From Lepraria neglecta (lineage: Eukaryota; Ascomycota; Lecanoromycetes; Lecanorales; Stereocaulaceae), in the NCBI GenBank assembly GCA_033220425.1, contig CM065651.1, forward strand, positions 434,001 to 498,000: 64,000 nucleotides of DNA, written 5' to 3'. Below, piece after piece: positions 11,630 to 22,930 of the stretch. Numbering within the stretch: the first letter of the stretch is position 1; each line of letters starts with the position of its first letter. The position numbers were made by a program, and so were the translations under genes. The notes beneath the pieces are model-generated. The model searched no databases. It saw only the letters and a list, made by a program, of their open reading frames with translations, and had not been told where the DNA came from.

Positions 11630-12277
11630 ATGCGTTTGTGCTATTTAGTATGCCTTCTCTTCCTCTGCTTCCCAGCATGCCTGCAACTCGTTACCTCGTC
11701 CCGGAATCATATGACAGAGCCGTTCAAAATGTGGTTAGTCACCATGTTCTTACCTCTGATACTAATTGGTGGCCTCATTTCAATTATACTTCGCTGGCGA
11801 AAAGCCCACTTCTCGGAGATCAGACCTATGAAAGACAACATGTCACCGCACGCTGAGAACTCCCACAATGACGCCAACCACACAAGCCTCTTTACTTTTT
11901 CGTTGAATCCTTCCGACGACCAAGCTATTGGTCGTGGGTATTGGACCGGTCGAATGGCGGATCACATGTACCTTCATCGCCATCGAAGCAAGCACAATGT
12001 CCTCGTCATAAACAACGACCTGGAATACCACTTTGCTCCCAGTGGCGTGGTGGATGAATTCCTGGTCAAGTATCATGAGACTTCCAGAGCTAGGACTGTA
12101 CCCTACAAGGTCGTCGTTTTTGAGGAAGGGATGTTAGTCAACATGGGCGACAGTGGCGTCATCAACTGGGACTGGCGAGGTAACTTCGTTCGTAGCGGCA
12201 ACAAAGTCGTCACCTTTAAGCCCCTTGTCCCCGGTGTCGAGCATCAATCGGACGACTGGGTTGCAGTGAAGGCGTAG
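11630..12277 (+). CDS. Hypothetical small membrane protein
   Basis: An uninterrupted frame of 215 residues that I do not recognise. Residues 3-20 are hydrophobic and signal-like, and a second strong hydrophobic segment (about 35-54, LVTMFLPLILIGGLISIIL) is followed by basic RWRK, suggesting a membrane anchor with a soluble C-terminal part. The C-terminal 110 residues are rich in Val, Asp and aromatic residues and look like a beta-rich fold (YKVVVFEEGMLVNMGDSG). A shorter start at the Met before WLVTMFLPL is possible. It is convergent with the SUN-domain gene, with 214 bp between stops. It could be lineage-specific. Confidence 0.6.
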   Translation: MRLCYLVCLLFLCFPACLQLVTSSRNHMTEPFKMWLVTMFLPLILIGGLISIILRWRKAHFSEIRPMKDNMSPHAENSHNDANHTSLFTFSLNPSDDQAIGRGYWTGRMADHMYLHRHRSKHNVLVINNDLEYHFAPSGVVDEFLVKYHETSRARTVPYKVVVFEEGMLVNMGDSGVINWDWRGNFVRSGNKVVTFKPLVPGVEHQSDDWVAVKA

Positions 12278-12491
12278 AGCGCCAGCCACCCGGGGGTCGA
12301 TTAGGGGTCGAGTCTGCTTGGGGAACAATTTGGGCACTGAGCCCACAAGGAAATCTCTTCCATGGTAGTCAAATTTTACTTTCAGGATCACTGTGTAATG
12401 GTTGTACCTTGTCCTCAAAAGCTAAACAGAATATTGCTATGCAAAGCCCCCGTGACGCCTTCGCCTGAATTATTTTACATGATCCGCTCAC

Positions 12492-15263
12492 TCATCTTAC
12501 ATCATCGTCATTGCCATAGTGGACTTGATTCTCCTTAAAGGAGTTAGGACCCAGCATAGCCCCAGTAATATACTCCCCCTGCTCCTCTCTCTTCCCACTT
12601 GGCGTAGCCGGACTGCTTTTCGTCTGCCTCACAGCGCCCTCCTCTGCCTCCAAAGGCCCCTCACTCGATTCCTCATCAGTCTTCTCATGGCGACTTCCTG
12701 GTGAGTCTTGTGACGTAGGTGTCGGAGGCGAGTATTGAATGCTTGGGCTCTTCTCGCCATCGTGAGCCCCACTCCTTTGGGACCCGTCCGAGGGACTCCG
12801 GCGATGTTTGAAACTCTTGAAAAGCCCGTATCTGGATGACGGACGCGTGGAAGATGGACTAGCGGGCGGTGTTTCGAAGTGTGGAGCGTAGCGCGATATA
12901 TTTGCGGAGGATCTGTTGATGGCGTTTTGCAGCACTGGCGGGAGCTCGAGGTAGGTATTAGGGGAGGAGCCGTGGCGGGAGAAGATGACGAGGCCTAGGC
13001 AGAGGAGGATGAGTACGAATTGGAGGATAGCTATGCGTTTCTGGAAGACTATTTCATCTGCCAGGAGGCTTAAGCGGGCGCTGAGCGCAAAAACTTCGTG
13101 TTGGGATTGTTCTCGTTGAGAGGAGAGTTCGAGAACGGTGGATTGCCAGATTTGATCGTACTGGGTGCGGAAGTCGCGGAGTTCCGTGAGGACTGTGGTG
13201 TTTAGGGTTTCGAGGAAGTTGGTCGTTTTGGCTAGTTGGCGTTTCTCGACTTTGGAGAAGGCGTCACGGAGGATGCGGGATTGCTCTTCGATGTACTGGA
13301 GGGAGAGGGTTGTGTTGGATTCTAGGAGTTGGAGACGTTTATGGACGGATTTAAAGAATGATTCTTGTGTAGTAGGGTTCGCATTAGGAGGTTGCGTCGA
13401 CGATGTTTGCGTTTTGATCGCGGATGTCTGATTGGCAGGCCTCGCTGGCTCGGATGCGTTCAGAGATGAGATTGTATTCGAGACAGCCGAAAGCACTGCC
13501 GAATGCGCCTGCAGCCTCGTAGCATTTGCGCTCGTAGCTTCAGCCGTCTGAACTGATGATGTTCGATTGGTATTAGGAGCTGCTGATGTTTCTGCCGCCT
13601 CTGAGACTGTGCTAGACTTATTTATTTTTGAGGAAACTGGTGGCGCGGGTGCAATATCTGTAGGCTTATCATCTGGTACACAAACAGTGCTGTGGTCGTC
13701 TAAAGAAGGGAGCAGCTCTGCCATGCTTTTAGCAAGCGATGGGTTATAGTACGAGAAGCTATCTGGTATTGCATGCTTAGGATCTGGTGATGTTGTAGCC
13801 CCCTTTACGCTAGAAGACGTATTCGATGGGATCTCAGCCATTGTAGTCGTCGTGGAAGTGGAAGCCTGCATTAGGGCTTCTTCAGCGGCTTTCGAAGTCA
13901 TTGCTGCTTGCTCTTTCAAAGCTTCAGCACTGATCACATCGGGCACGGCGTCTATGCCTTCTCCCTCTTCTCTTTCCCCAGCCTCATTCTCGGATTCTTC
14001 TTCTGTTCCCGATCGTTTCAGATCGTGATTGAACTCTTCCATCATTGTAGTACCATGAACCCTTACTAGGCTTACAGGACAGTAATACTCGTTGCCAAAG
14101 TGAGTCAGAAACTCAATTCGCAGATATCTTGCCCATATCAATGGATTCTCGACCAGGAAAGCCTGCACTTCTCGACTATTCCGCGCCTCGAATGTGCCAA
14201 GTTCCTTCCATTTATCGAGCTTCACAGGATATCGATCCGAAACACTTACACGAAATGTCCGGAACATTGAGCTGAAGAACTCGAAATTTGCTAGTACAAC
14301 AGTATCAATCAAGATGTCGTCACAAAGCTCCACGATGAAGAATTTGTTCTTAGCCGAGCAGATGTTGAGCATGTAGCTGTCCTTATTCTCTACCAGCACT
14401 GCATTAGACCCTTTGCATTCAGGATTCGTCTTCAGCACTGTAGCAGCGCAGTCGAAGGACGCGTAATTAGAGCGCTCCTTGCAAGTTTTTCCGGCATCCT
14501 TGCTCCTTCGACGAGCACCTGACGGTTCCTCGAATGTTTTTGCCTCGCCATGTTCCGACCTGTCGCTCTCAGTATTCGGGCTCGCCGCTGAGACGGTAGG
14601 TGCTGAAGTGTCAGGGTTCACGAAACCTCCGAATTCTATCTCAATCTCTGTATCTTCCCCCAACGAGTCCAGCGCATTGGTAATACTGCCTGGTCTCCGC
14701 CTAGGTTCATTCCCAGCATTCCCTGCCCGGGCTCCCAAATTCTCCGCCGATTGCCCTACTTTCGCTAGATTCTGTCTCTTCCATTCTTCAAAAGATAGGA
14801 AATTGGCATTGTCCAGCGGCGAATCGGCCTCCGCCTCTTGTTCTGCGTCCAGTGTAGCTTGCGGCTGTATTGTGGTAGTTGACGTCGAAGGATTAGAGCT
14901 AGCTTCTTTCGAGTCGATTATTGCGCTCAGGCTGGAAGAAGTTGTAGAATTCGAAAGGGCATCCTGCAAGGTGGGACTTGCTATAGTAGCATTCCTAGTT
15001 GCTTCAGACCGGGTACCGGAGTCATTTGATGCATGATCCGTAGATGTCGTTTGGGGCTTCGGCTTGCTTGCCCAGCTCGTCGAAAGGCATTGCTGTGGCA
15101 GACTGTGGGTGATGTAGTTGATGCTTCGAGAAGGGCACGTCGCTGGTCCAGTCGACGACGATGAGGTTCCTCCAATAGCCTTCGTAGTCACCTCGGCACC
15201 TGCTGTGAGGGCGAGTAGGAACAACGCCGCTGCTTTTGAAGCATGCCCGCGTATTCTGCGCAT
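12492..15263 (-). CDS. SUN-domain ER membrane protein, Slp1/SUCO type
   Basis: A single frame of 923 residues. An N-terminal signal sequence (about 1-24) is followed by a low-complexity Ser/Thr-rich region, a conserved FLSFEEWKRQ motif (about 155-164), and the SUN-like domain (about 265-405). That domain carries NYASFDCAATVLKTNP, then ICSAKNKFFIVELCDDI, FFSSMFRTFRVSVSDRYP and YYCPVSLVRVHG. Another disordered stretch, a coiled-coil-like segment (about 645-740) and one membrane span (about 755-775, LQFVLILLCLGLVIF) precede a Ser/Pro-rich tail. Fungal Slp1 acts in the ER membrane with Emp65 to protect newly made luminal proteins; the animal relative is SUCO. The order signal peptide, FLSFEEWK, SUN, coiled coil, TM matches that family rather than nuclear-envelope Sad1. 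Length is usual and no intron is needed. Confidence 0.92.
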   Translation of the reverse strand: MRRIRGHASKAAALFLLALTAGAEVTTKAIGGTSSSSTGPATCPSRSINYITHSLPQQCLSTSWASKPKPQTTSTDHASNDSGTRSEATRNATIASPTLQDALSNSTTSSSLSAIIDSKEASSNPSTSTTTIQPQATLDAEQEAEADSPLDNANFLSFEEWKRQNLAKVGQSAENLGARAGNAGNEPRRRPGSITNALDSLGEDTEIEIEFGGFVNPDTSAPTVSAASPNTESDRSEHGEAKTFEEPSGARRRSKDAGKTCKERSNYASFDCAATVLKTNPECKGSNAVLVENKDSYMLNICSAKNKFFIVELCDDILIDTVVLANFEFFSSMFRTFRVSVSDRYPVKLDKWKELGTFEARNSREVQAFLVENPLIWARYLRIEFLTHFGNEYYCPVSLVRVHGTTMMEEFNHDLKRSGTEEESENEAGEREEGEGIDAVPDVISAEALKEQAAMTSKAAEEALMQASTSTTTTMAEIPSNTSSSVKGATTSPDPKHAIPDSFSYYNPSLAKSMAELLPSLDDHSTVCVPDDKPTDIAPAPPVSSKINKSSTVSEAAETSAAPNTNRTSSVQTAEATSANATRLQAHSAVLSAVSNTISSLNASEPARPANQTSAIKTQTSSTQPPNANPTTQESFFKSVHKRLQLLESNTTLSLQYIEEQSRILRDAFSKVEKRQLAKTTNFLETLNTTVLTELRDFRTQYDQIWQSTVLELSSQREQSQHEVFALSARLSLLADEIVFQKRIAILQFVLILLCLGLVIFSRHGSSPNTYLELPPVLQNAINRSSANISRYAPHFETPPASPSSTRPSSRYGLFKSFKHRRSPSDGSQRSGAHDGEKSPSIQYSPPTPTSQDSPGSRHEKTDEESSEGPLEAEEGAVRQTKSSPATPSGKREEQGEYITGAMLGPNSFKENQVHYGNDDDVR

Positions 15264-15992
15264 CTCCCCTTCATATTTACTGCATAAGCAGAGTCTAGCC
15301 GACTATTGGAAACTCGTTAAGCTGGTGCGATTGCTTTAAAGCTCTGATGTTGACAGAAGTTCTATCTGTTCCATCATGGGTAAGAATACGCGCGTATCTC
15401 GGCAAAAGTTGCCGATCAAGGGAAGCCAGCTCAATTATGGGGGCTCTACCACCACCGTTCTACCTTAGTACTTCTGTGCTGTTCTCGTGCGCATCAACGG
15501 GATCTTCAATCATCAAGTCCAGAAATTCCACAAACAGCCGATAATTGTGACTTGACAAAGAGCAAGCAGTATCCAGCTTCGTTCTCATTGGTTTAAAGGT
15601 TGTGACCACCATATATTTTTGACTCCGAGCTTGTATTTCTATTTCGGAAACAGGTAGTGGTGGCCTTGCTTCGTCGCTTCTTTCTAAAGTGAGATATTCT
15701 GAGTCTTTTCGTGTACTATTCTTGCCTTCATGAGTCAAAGTTCGCGTTTCTCTCTTGTCAAGCGTTCAATGCACCTCCTAAATAGCCCAGAGCTCATGCC
15801 TCGATCATGCATGACCAGATCGCATCTGCATAATGGCAGAATCTAGTGGGTGAAGCTGTACAAGAATTATCTTTAGATCGCTTAAATGTTTCGTCTATAC
15901 GCGCACTTCCTTTATTTACCCACGTGCTTCCCTTACAACTTACCATATTCTATCCTTCACGATATTTAATAGCGTCTTCAATCATCGTCAGA
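15264..15992. other. Divergent intergenic region
   Basis: This 729-bp stretch lies between the start of the SUN gene (leftward) and the small secreted protein (rightward), so it should hold both promoters. A 92-codon frame at 15460-15738 (-) has an ATG but no known motif, and I do not call it a gene. No repeat or RNA gene is seen. Confidence 0.45.
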
Positions 15993-16583
15993 ATGATTCT
16001 GTTGATTCTCTTGCTATCCGCACTCGTATCATCGTCATTTACCCTCACTGTACCCTTTACATCCCCAGTCCTAAAACTGCCGTCCAATAGTTCAGCATTG
16101 CATTCGCCTCCTCTCAACGAGACAAATCACCTCGCTCTACCGGGGACTAAGTCAATCACGCCATTCATTCCCTCAAATGGGACAGCAAACGATGAGTCCG
16201 ATTGGCCCCCCTGCCCCATAACCCGCTTCCTCGGCGACAACAGCTATCTCGTGATCACCCTCCTCGGCACGCGCGCCCCCTCTTCCCAGAAAACCGAAAT
16301 CCTATCTCACATCGATATCGTAGTCCAGTCCATCTCTCTAGAAGGGAGTCCATGGGGTCTCATCGAAGCACCGTACATACGCACCAGCGGCATTCTCACC
16401 GTCGAGTTCAGCTGCGGCCGTTTCGGCGTCATGACTAGAGAGGAAGTTATCCGCGTCATGGGAGCAGCGTGGGAGCTTACGAGGACGTATACGGCTAGAG
16501 AGATTCTGAAGTCGAGTTTTGGGCTTGGGCATTCGTCGAATTTCAGTTTTAATATGACGTTCTTTTCTGAACCAGGGAGCTAG
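15993..16583 (+). CDS. Small secreted protein of unknown function
   Basis: The frame is open from 15846, but the ATG at 15993 begins a clean signal peptide (MILLILLLSALVSSSFTLTV), so I place the start there; the product is 196 residues. After a Ser/Asn/Thr-rich spacer with N-glycosylation sequons comes a folded-looking domain starting WPPCPITRFLG, with only two Cys (in WPPCP and SCGRF) and ending in a short hydrophobic tail. I do not recognise the family. A degraded relative lies 250 bp downstream on the other strand (16834-17377), sharing the signal peptide, the WPP.PI.R motif and the alpha/beta pattern. Size and secretion would suit an effector-like or wall protein, but that is a guess. Confidence 0.65.
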   Translation: MILLILLLSALVSSSFTLTVPFTSPVLKLPSNSSALHSPPLNETNHLALPGTKSITPFIPSNGTANDESDWPPCPITRFLGDNSYLVITLLGTRAPSSQKTEILSHIDIVVQSISLEGSPWGLIEAPYIRTSGILTVEFSCGRFGVMTREEVIRVMGAAWELTRTYTAREILKSSFGLGHSSNFSFNMTFFSEPGS

Positions 16584-16833
16584 CGAACAGCGATGTTGTC
16601 GGTAGCTAATGGCTATATTCAGGCCTTCACAGGCAAGCCTTACCGCTTCACCACTGCAGCTCTAGATGTTCGACCCCGACTGAACACTCCCAAGAAGCCG
16701 GCAGCCTATCATTTCACTAAGATACAGTTCTCACCCAGTCGCAAACCGCTGAAAAATTTACATCCTAGAATATTCTTACAACCACAAAGCTCACACGGCT
16801 ATCCACAACGCGAAGCCTCTGCGCCCCAAAATA

Positions 16834-17377
16834 TCACCCACCTCCCTCTCCCAGAATCTCAAAATCCATCCTCCCAACCACAACCCCCCTCTGCTCAAAC
16901 TCCACAACCTCCCAATCCGCCAATCCATACTCCAACAGCATGTCCCTCAGCCCGTCGAGGATCTTACTCCCAAGCGCGCGTGTAATCCTATGTGGAGGCT
17001 GTAGCTCAAATAAAAACAACACATCATCTTTTCGGCCCCCGAATTTAAAAAACAGGATCGAGGGGACCTCCGTCACCGTCGTGTTTTTCTTTGAGAATTT
17101 CGATGGATGAGAGGATGGGGATAGGGTCCACGGTTGGTATGGGCTCGTAGGAGATTATTATCAGGTAGCTGGAGCTCTAGACGAGGTAGCGGATTGGTGG
17201 AGGTGGCCAGGCGTTGAGCTGTGGAGGCGTGGTGCTTGGGGTCGGGGCTTGCGAGGCGTTGGCGGGCTGTATGTGTTGGACTAGTGGGAGTACTATTGGG
17301 GGTGGGACGGCCGTCGAGAATGTGATGTGTGTGGAGATAGAAACGAGGAATAGTGAAAGCATCATGTTGCTTTTCAT
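16834..17377 (-). pseudogene. Broken inverted paralogue of the small secreted protein
   Basis: The start (ATG 17375-17377) gives a signal peptide and a Pro-rich spacer leading to AWPPPPIRYLV. The same pattern follows at AWPPCPITRFLG-like position in the plus-strand neighbour as DWPPCPITRFLG. A stop follows immediately (near 17177), but the same frame then continues with SSYLIIISYEPIPTVDPIPI, which lines up with NSYLVITLLG in the neighbour. The frame then shifts near 17060 into an open stretch to 16834 (FGGRKDDVLFLFELQ.. to the end). One stop plus one frameshift make this a probable pseudogene, unless small introns hide them; I find no good splice sites. The pair faces tail to tail, pointing to an old inverted duplication. 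Confidence 0.6.
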
Positions 17378-17724
17378 AGCTTCATCAACACAAGAACATC
17401 TGAATGTTTTGAATATAACGCGTGTTTAAATAGCTCGTTAGGCATTTTATGTTGGATGGATCGAGGATGCGCTGCGTATAGAGCGACATTGTTCATTTCC
17501 GCAGCTTGGCCGATCTATGCAGAGCTACGAACAAGCGATGTATGAGAAGGTGGAAGGATTAGGAAATTATGATTACTACGTACATATTTTGACATCTGTC
17601 TATGCACAATAGGTAACGCCCGGAACACCGCCGCTATGCTTTAAAAGGATAATGTCCAATGAACCATCGAGCGAACAAAAGAAAAAGGACCCAATGTATG
17701 TACAACGAATTGAAAATGCCATTA
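17378..17724. other. Intergenic region
   Basis: This 347-bp, AT-leaning stretch lies between the 3' end of the ABC transporter and the start of the secreted-protein pseudogene. I see no gene or repeat in it. Confidence 0.4.
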
Positions 17725-20700
17725 TCAGACATCGACCAACTTTTTCTTGTCGGCAGCCTTCTTTGCCCCCTCCATCAACGTGTCCAAATCGCCACTCGTC
17801 TCACACATGCCCCGGAAAATCCCCCCTTCTCTCGATATCAGTTCCCAAGGCGTGTCGTACTCAATCACCTTCCCTTTGTCGAGCACGAGCACTTTGTCAT
17901 AGTCGATGATCGTTTGCAGGCGATGCGCTATAGTAATGATTGTGCTCTCCTTTACTTCTCTCAAAGTGTCCTGGATCTTGCCATCAGTAGCGTAGTCGAT
18001 GGATGCGGTTGCCTCGTCCATTAGCAGGACGGGCGGCGCTTTCAGAAGAGCGCGAGCAAGGCAGAGAAGTTGGCGCTGGCCTTGGGAGAGGTTGGAGCCG
18101 GATTCGGCGATTGGCGAGGAGAGGTTTGTGAAGACATTGGCATTCTCTCGGGTGTTTGTCATTTTTCTGGCAAGGTGCGTGTCGTCGTCTTCTGATGAGT
18201 CGTCCTTTGAGCTATCTTTCGAGGATTGTGGCGATTCGGGTGGAGTGAGTATATTGGGTACGACGGGGGTTGCAGAGGAGGATTCAGCAGCGGAGGTTGG
18301 AGCTCCAATCAGCTGGACTCGGCGCAACGTGGCGAAGATTGCCTCATCTGTGAAAAGGTCGAAAGGGTCGAGATTGCTGCGCACGGTGCCGGTGAAGAGC
18401 GTAGGATCCTGTGGGACGATAGTGATGGCTCCTCTCAAGTCTTGCAGACCGATGAGGCCAATGTCGACATCATCGATTACAATCTTGCCCTCCTCGGCCT
18501 CCAGTCCACGGAATAATGCGAGTGCAAGTGAGCTTTTGCCAGCACCAGTCCTACCCACGATACCAACCCTCTCACCGGGCTGAATACTGAAGGTGAGATC
18601 CTTCAGCACGGGTTCAAGATCGGAGCGATAGCGTGTAGTGTAGTTTATGAACTGGATGGCTCCTTGGCTAGGCCAATTTCCGGCTGGGCGAGCGTCGTCG
18701 ATGATAGCCTTCGCTTCCTGCTCCACCTCAATGTACTCTTTGACTCGCTCTACCGAGTTCATGTTTTGTTCGTTGATTGCGTAGAGGCGAACCAGCCAGA
18801 GGACGTTCTCCGTAAACATGACAGCGTATGTCAAGGACAAGCCCGCGGAACCAGCATCGATGGTACCCATGCTCAAGATCACGAATGTGCCGGCGAAGAA
18901 AGAGACCAGAGCACCAGTGAAGTCTACGCGCAAAGCGAGCCAACGATTTGCAGCCCACAGATAGATGAACGGTCGATGGTGAGTATCGAGGCGGTTCTGA
19001 TTGTCTCGAACGAAGCGCTTTTCATCGCCGTAAGCTCGGATAGTGACTATGCCGCTCAAAGTCTCTCCAAACTGTTGGTAGATGGGACTTCGTTGAACCG
19101 ATTCAAGGCGCTTCAGGTCTCGAGAGGATCTAATATAGAATGATCCAATCGCAAAATAGATTATACTGATGAAGAAGGCCGCGATCAAGAAGCCAGGGGT
19201 GATGACTGATATGAGTACAACGATGGTGATCAGCGAAAATAAGCAGCCGAGCACGCCGACGGCAACGGGAGCTACGTCCTGATCTATAGACTCGATATCC
19301 TTGGAGAACCTGTTCATGAGCTGGCCCAGTGGTGTGGTGTCGAAGAATTGGAGTTTTGCGCGAGTGACGGAGTCCAGCAAGCGTCTGTGAAGTTTTGAGG
19401 ATGCTCTCAAAGATCCCCAAAAGATGTAGCCCTCTCTTGTAAGAGAGATAACGATGTAGAATAGCCCGAGCCATGCGTAGATAATCAGATAGTACCAAGC
19501 ATCCACCTTTTCGTCCGTTGATGCCATGGTGTTAATTGACGAGGACGACTTGGGCGCCATGGGTAGACTCCAGAATGACGTGCCGCTTGAGAAAGTGCTT
19601 GAGGAGAACCCCGAAGTATAGCTGTAACTTGCGGCGGACAAATTTGACTCTACCGAATTTAGCCCCACGCGCTCAATACTTCTCGTATAGGCGTTGGCCC
19701 AGGTTCGGATCCAAACATTTGCAGCGACCGAGCCAACCTGTTGCAATCCAAATGCTATGAAGGCCACAACCCAATAGTGCCAAGGACCCATGGCCGCAAG
19801 ATACATCTGAATGACCTTGATATTGACGGTACCAGTAGCTTTGGTTTCGGTTCTGGTGTTGGCATTGTCGTTCTTGGACTTGCTTGCAGGTTCCTTCGCT
19901 GATCCGTTGGCATGCATGTTAGCCTCTGGTGCCTGACCGTTCATGCCTTTCTTGGCCTCTTCGTCGAGATTGCTTGCTGATTCATTCCGAGAATGTGTCT
20001 GCGTGCCACCTCTTGAGCCTGGCCGAGATTTGAGGAGCTCGTCGCCCAGAGCTCCAGAAGCCATGATCTCGTCCGGAGAGCCTCGAGCTACAACCTTGCC
20101 ATTGGTCAAGGCCACAACATAGCGTGAGTAAGGTACGCAAAGGGCAATGTTGTGGGTGACTAGAATGCAGGTTCTACCAAGCATCAGAGGGCCCATTATG
20201 CAATGCTCGAATATGTGCTTGGCAGTGTGGGAGTCGACGGCACTCAGGCAATCATCCAGGAGAACATGTCTTGAATCGGAATAGAGCGCTCGTGCCAGCG
20301 AAATTCGCTGCTTTTGTCCTCCAGAGAGCGCAATTCCCTTTTCTCCAACAAGCGTTGAGTCGCCCTGGTCAAGAATCTCAAGGTCTCTTCCCAAAGCACA
20401 GGCCGTGATGACGGCTGTATAACGCGACTCATCCAGCGGGGCAGCGAAAATGATGTTCTGCTTGATGGTGTCATTGACAAGCCATGCCTGCTGTGCGCAG
20501 TACGCGATGCTCTCAGTGAAGCCGGTCTCTGGATCTTTCCGAATGTCTTCTCTGCTCTGGCCACCTGGCAGAAACACTGAGCCTTCGATGAGTGTCATCT
20601 CTCCAAGCAACGCCATAAGTAAGGACGTCTTGCCAGATCCGGTGGGTCCGACAATGATGTTGAGATGCCCAACCAAGAAGCGCAGATCGATATCAATCAT

Positions 20701-22930
20701 GCGGAAAGCAGTTTGCCCGTCCAGTCCACGTGCATCTTTGCCTCCCCAGGTCAATGTCGCTTTGTCAAACCCGATGATTGGCTCTCCAGCTTCGTCAAGG
20801 CTACCCTGAGAGAGCTGGTCGTACTTCTCCGTTTCGTCTTCGTTCAAGAACTCTTCAACCCGATCCACCGACACCTTGGACTCCTGCACGTGAGCGATCA
20901 TGTCGGCAAGCTGATCTAGTGGAAATCGAAGTATGCCAAACAGAGAAAGCGCGGTAAAGGCCACAGAAGGTATAAGCGGTCGCTTCTCCACCACCGTGTA
21001 GAGAAGGAAGGAGAAGAGCGTGATAAGCAATGGTACTCCAAACCAAACCGTGGCGGCAAAAGTCCACAGTATATACTTGTTGCGAAGAGCTCGCAATTCC
21101 ACTGCCCGCTTTTCGCTAACGATCTGATTGAAGCGCTGTTCCCATGCAAAGTATTTGATAATTCGAATATTTTGGAGAATCTCGTTTGTTGAATGAATCC
21201 GAACGTCAGTCGCAGCCATGACCTTTTTCTGGACTTTTGTGAACTTCTTGGCGATGAAGAGGTTGAGTGGCATAACCAAGATCATCATGATGATACTTGC
21301 AAGAGCACTCCAACCTAGGATGCGATAAAGGAGGACGACACAAAGCACCAGTTGCACAGGAGTACTGCCCCACAAGAAATGCAAGTACGCACTGATCTCG
21401 CTAACCTTGAACGAGTCGACAGCCATCAGATTGATGATAGTTCCAACGTTGACCTGCGAATCCGTTGAGTCTTTGATAGGCTCCACACCTGCTTGCTTAT
21501 TCTTTTTCGAACCCGCCTTTTTCTTCTTTCCCACGTGAGGGAACTGGAACGAATTGCCCTTCGAGGTGGGCTTTGGATCTTCCTTATCTTCGGCGCCTTT
21601 CTTCTTCTCTTCACCAAGAACCGTGTCTGTCCCGGTGGCGGCTTTCCGTCTCAACGCTTTTGCGTATATTTCTCCGACAATGACCGAGTGGAGCCGGATG
21701 CAAATCCTACGACCCTTCCAGAGCGCTTGACCGTCCGTCATAGCCTTGACACAAGACGATAATCCTAGTAATAATATATAGAACCAGGCCGCATTGACCG
21801 GCGTTCCCCTTGGGTCTTCAACGTACTCGAGGAATGCCTTTAACAAAAGAGTCGGAGCGAAAGTGAAGAGACCCGACACCATTGCCCATATTGCTTGGAC
21901 CACAAGATCGCGCTTGAAGTATTTTAGTAAATGCCACGCCAGCTTCGATGTCTTTTTGAGTTGTCTGAAATCTGCGAGAACCGCAGCTGCTTTGTCTCTG
22001 GCAGCCAGATTCCAAACATCAGGAATTTCGAGAGGCTTTTTGTACCCTTTCCAGACAATAGCATCCACCCATCCAAAGGTTGCAATGGAGAAAAGGTTGG
22101 CTAATGGCTCGTGAGAAGGTTCGAGGTCGTCTTCATAATTCAACAACACAGTCTTGTTGCCCTTTCGTGATAATATAGCGATCAGCGCAAGCACGGTAGC
22201 CAAGCTGAAGTCCGCAATCATCAAATCCTGAGCCCGGTGTGATCGAGGATGTATTACAGCAGAGCGGAAGAGAAGAGTAGTCAGGATCCATTGCACCGCG
22301 TAGAGGAACGCTGTGTGGTACCAAATATTGGGGAGCAGAGAAGCCTTGGCGTTCGAGGACAATAACCTAATAGCCACCAAGACGAAGATGTAGCCCCAAG
22401 TGACAACCCCAGCAATAGCAGCGACGGTACCTTTATGACCCCAGGCGTGTGTCAGCAGAGCTGCCAGGTCGACGCCCAATTTAGCTAGCAATAGAAGAGC
22501 CTCGACCACGATGACCCAGATCTGACCGCGTGGCCGATTGACTTCAATCAGAGATTCATGTGTATTGCTCTTCGTGAGGTGTAGAGCCAATTTGGCGCTC
22601 TCGTCATCTTCGTCGACATCTTGGAATTGGTCCGAGGCATCTAGGTCATCCCTGTACCGAACATTACTATTGACAGCAGCCTGTGTAGCTTCCCACTGTG
22701 TGTAGTCCTTCCTCCGTTTTAACTTGACGGTTCGTTGTATGCATTGTAATGAGAGGTAGAGCAATGAGATGGCGGAGGCAACTAGAGGTAGGAGGGTTTG
22801 GAGATAGCTGTTTGTCGAGGTCAGTATTACAGCAAAGGGCTACCAGGTGTTTAGAGAAGACTGACTCTCTTTGGAAACATGCTGCGAAATCATCTCTCCT
22901 CCATACTGGACCGCCACACTCCCCAAACAT
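17725..22930 (-). CDS. ABC transporter, ABCC/MRP subfamily (Ybt1/Bpt1-like), 2 exons
   Basis: Exons 22930-22866 and 22807-17725 give 1715 residues. The 58-bp intron (GTCAGT to CAG) joins CFQR to DYLQTLLP, restoring the usual N terminus. Layout: an N-terminal TMD0 with several spans, TMD1 with a Lys-rich cytosolic insert (about residues 415-465), NBD1, a charged linker, TMD2 and NBD2. NBD1 has Walker A GPTGSGKTS, signature LSGGQKQR and Walker B HVLLDD. NBD2 has GRTGAGKSS, signature LSQGQRQ and VLLMDEATAS. NBD1 has Asp after Walker B where the catalytic Glu is usual, as in many ABCC proteins, so ATP hydrolysis probably occurs mainly at one site. Relatives export conjugates, bile acids or drugs across vacuolar or plasma membranes. 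Substrate cannot be told here, and no biosynthetic cluster surrounds it. Confidence 0.94.

Noticed and set aside
12519-15036. Several plus-strand open frames up to 185 codons
   Set aside because: They lie opposite the intact SUN-domain gene and have no motif of their own.
15460-15738. 92-codon minus-strand frame between divergent genes
   Set aside because: No homology I recognise, no supporting context; it could be chance in a promoter region.
17999-22114. Many plus-strand open frames inside the ABC transporter region
   Set aside because: They are shadows of a 1.7-thousand-residue gene with strong motifs on the minus strand.
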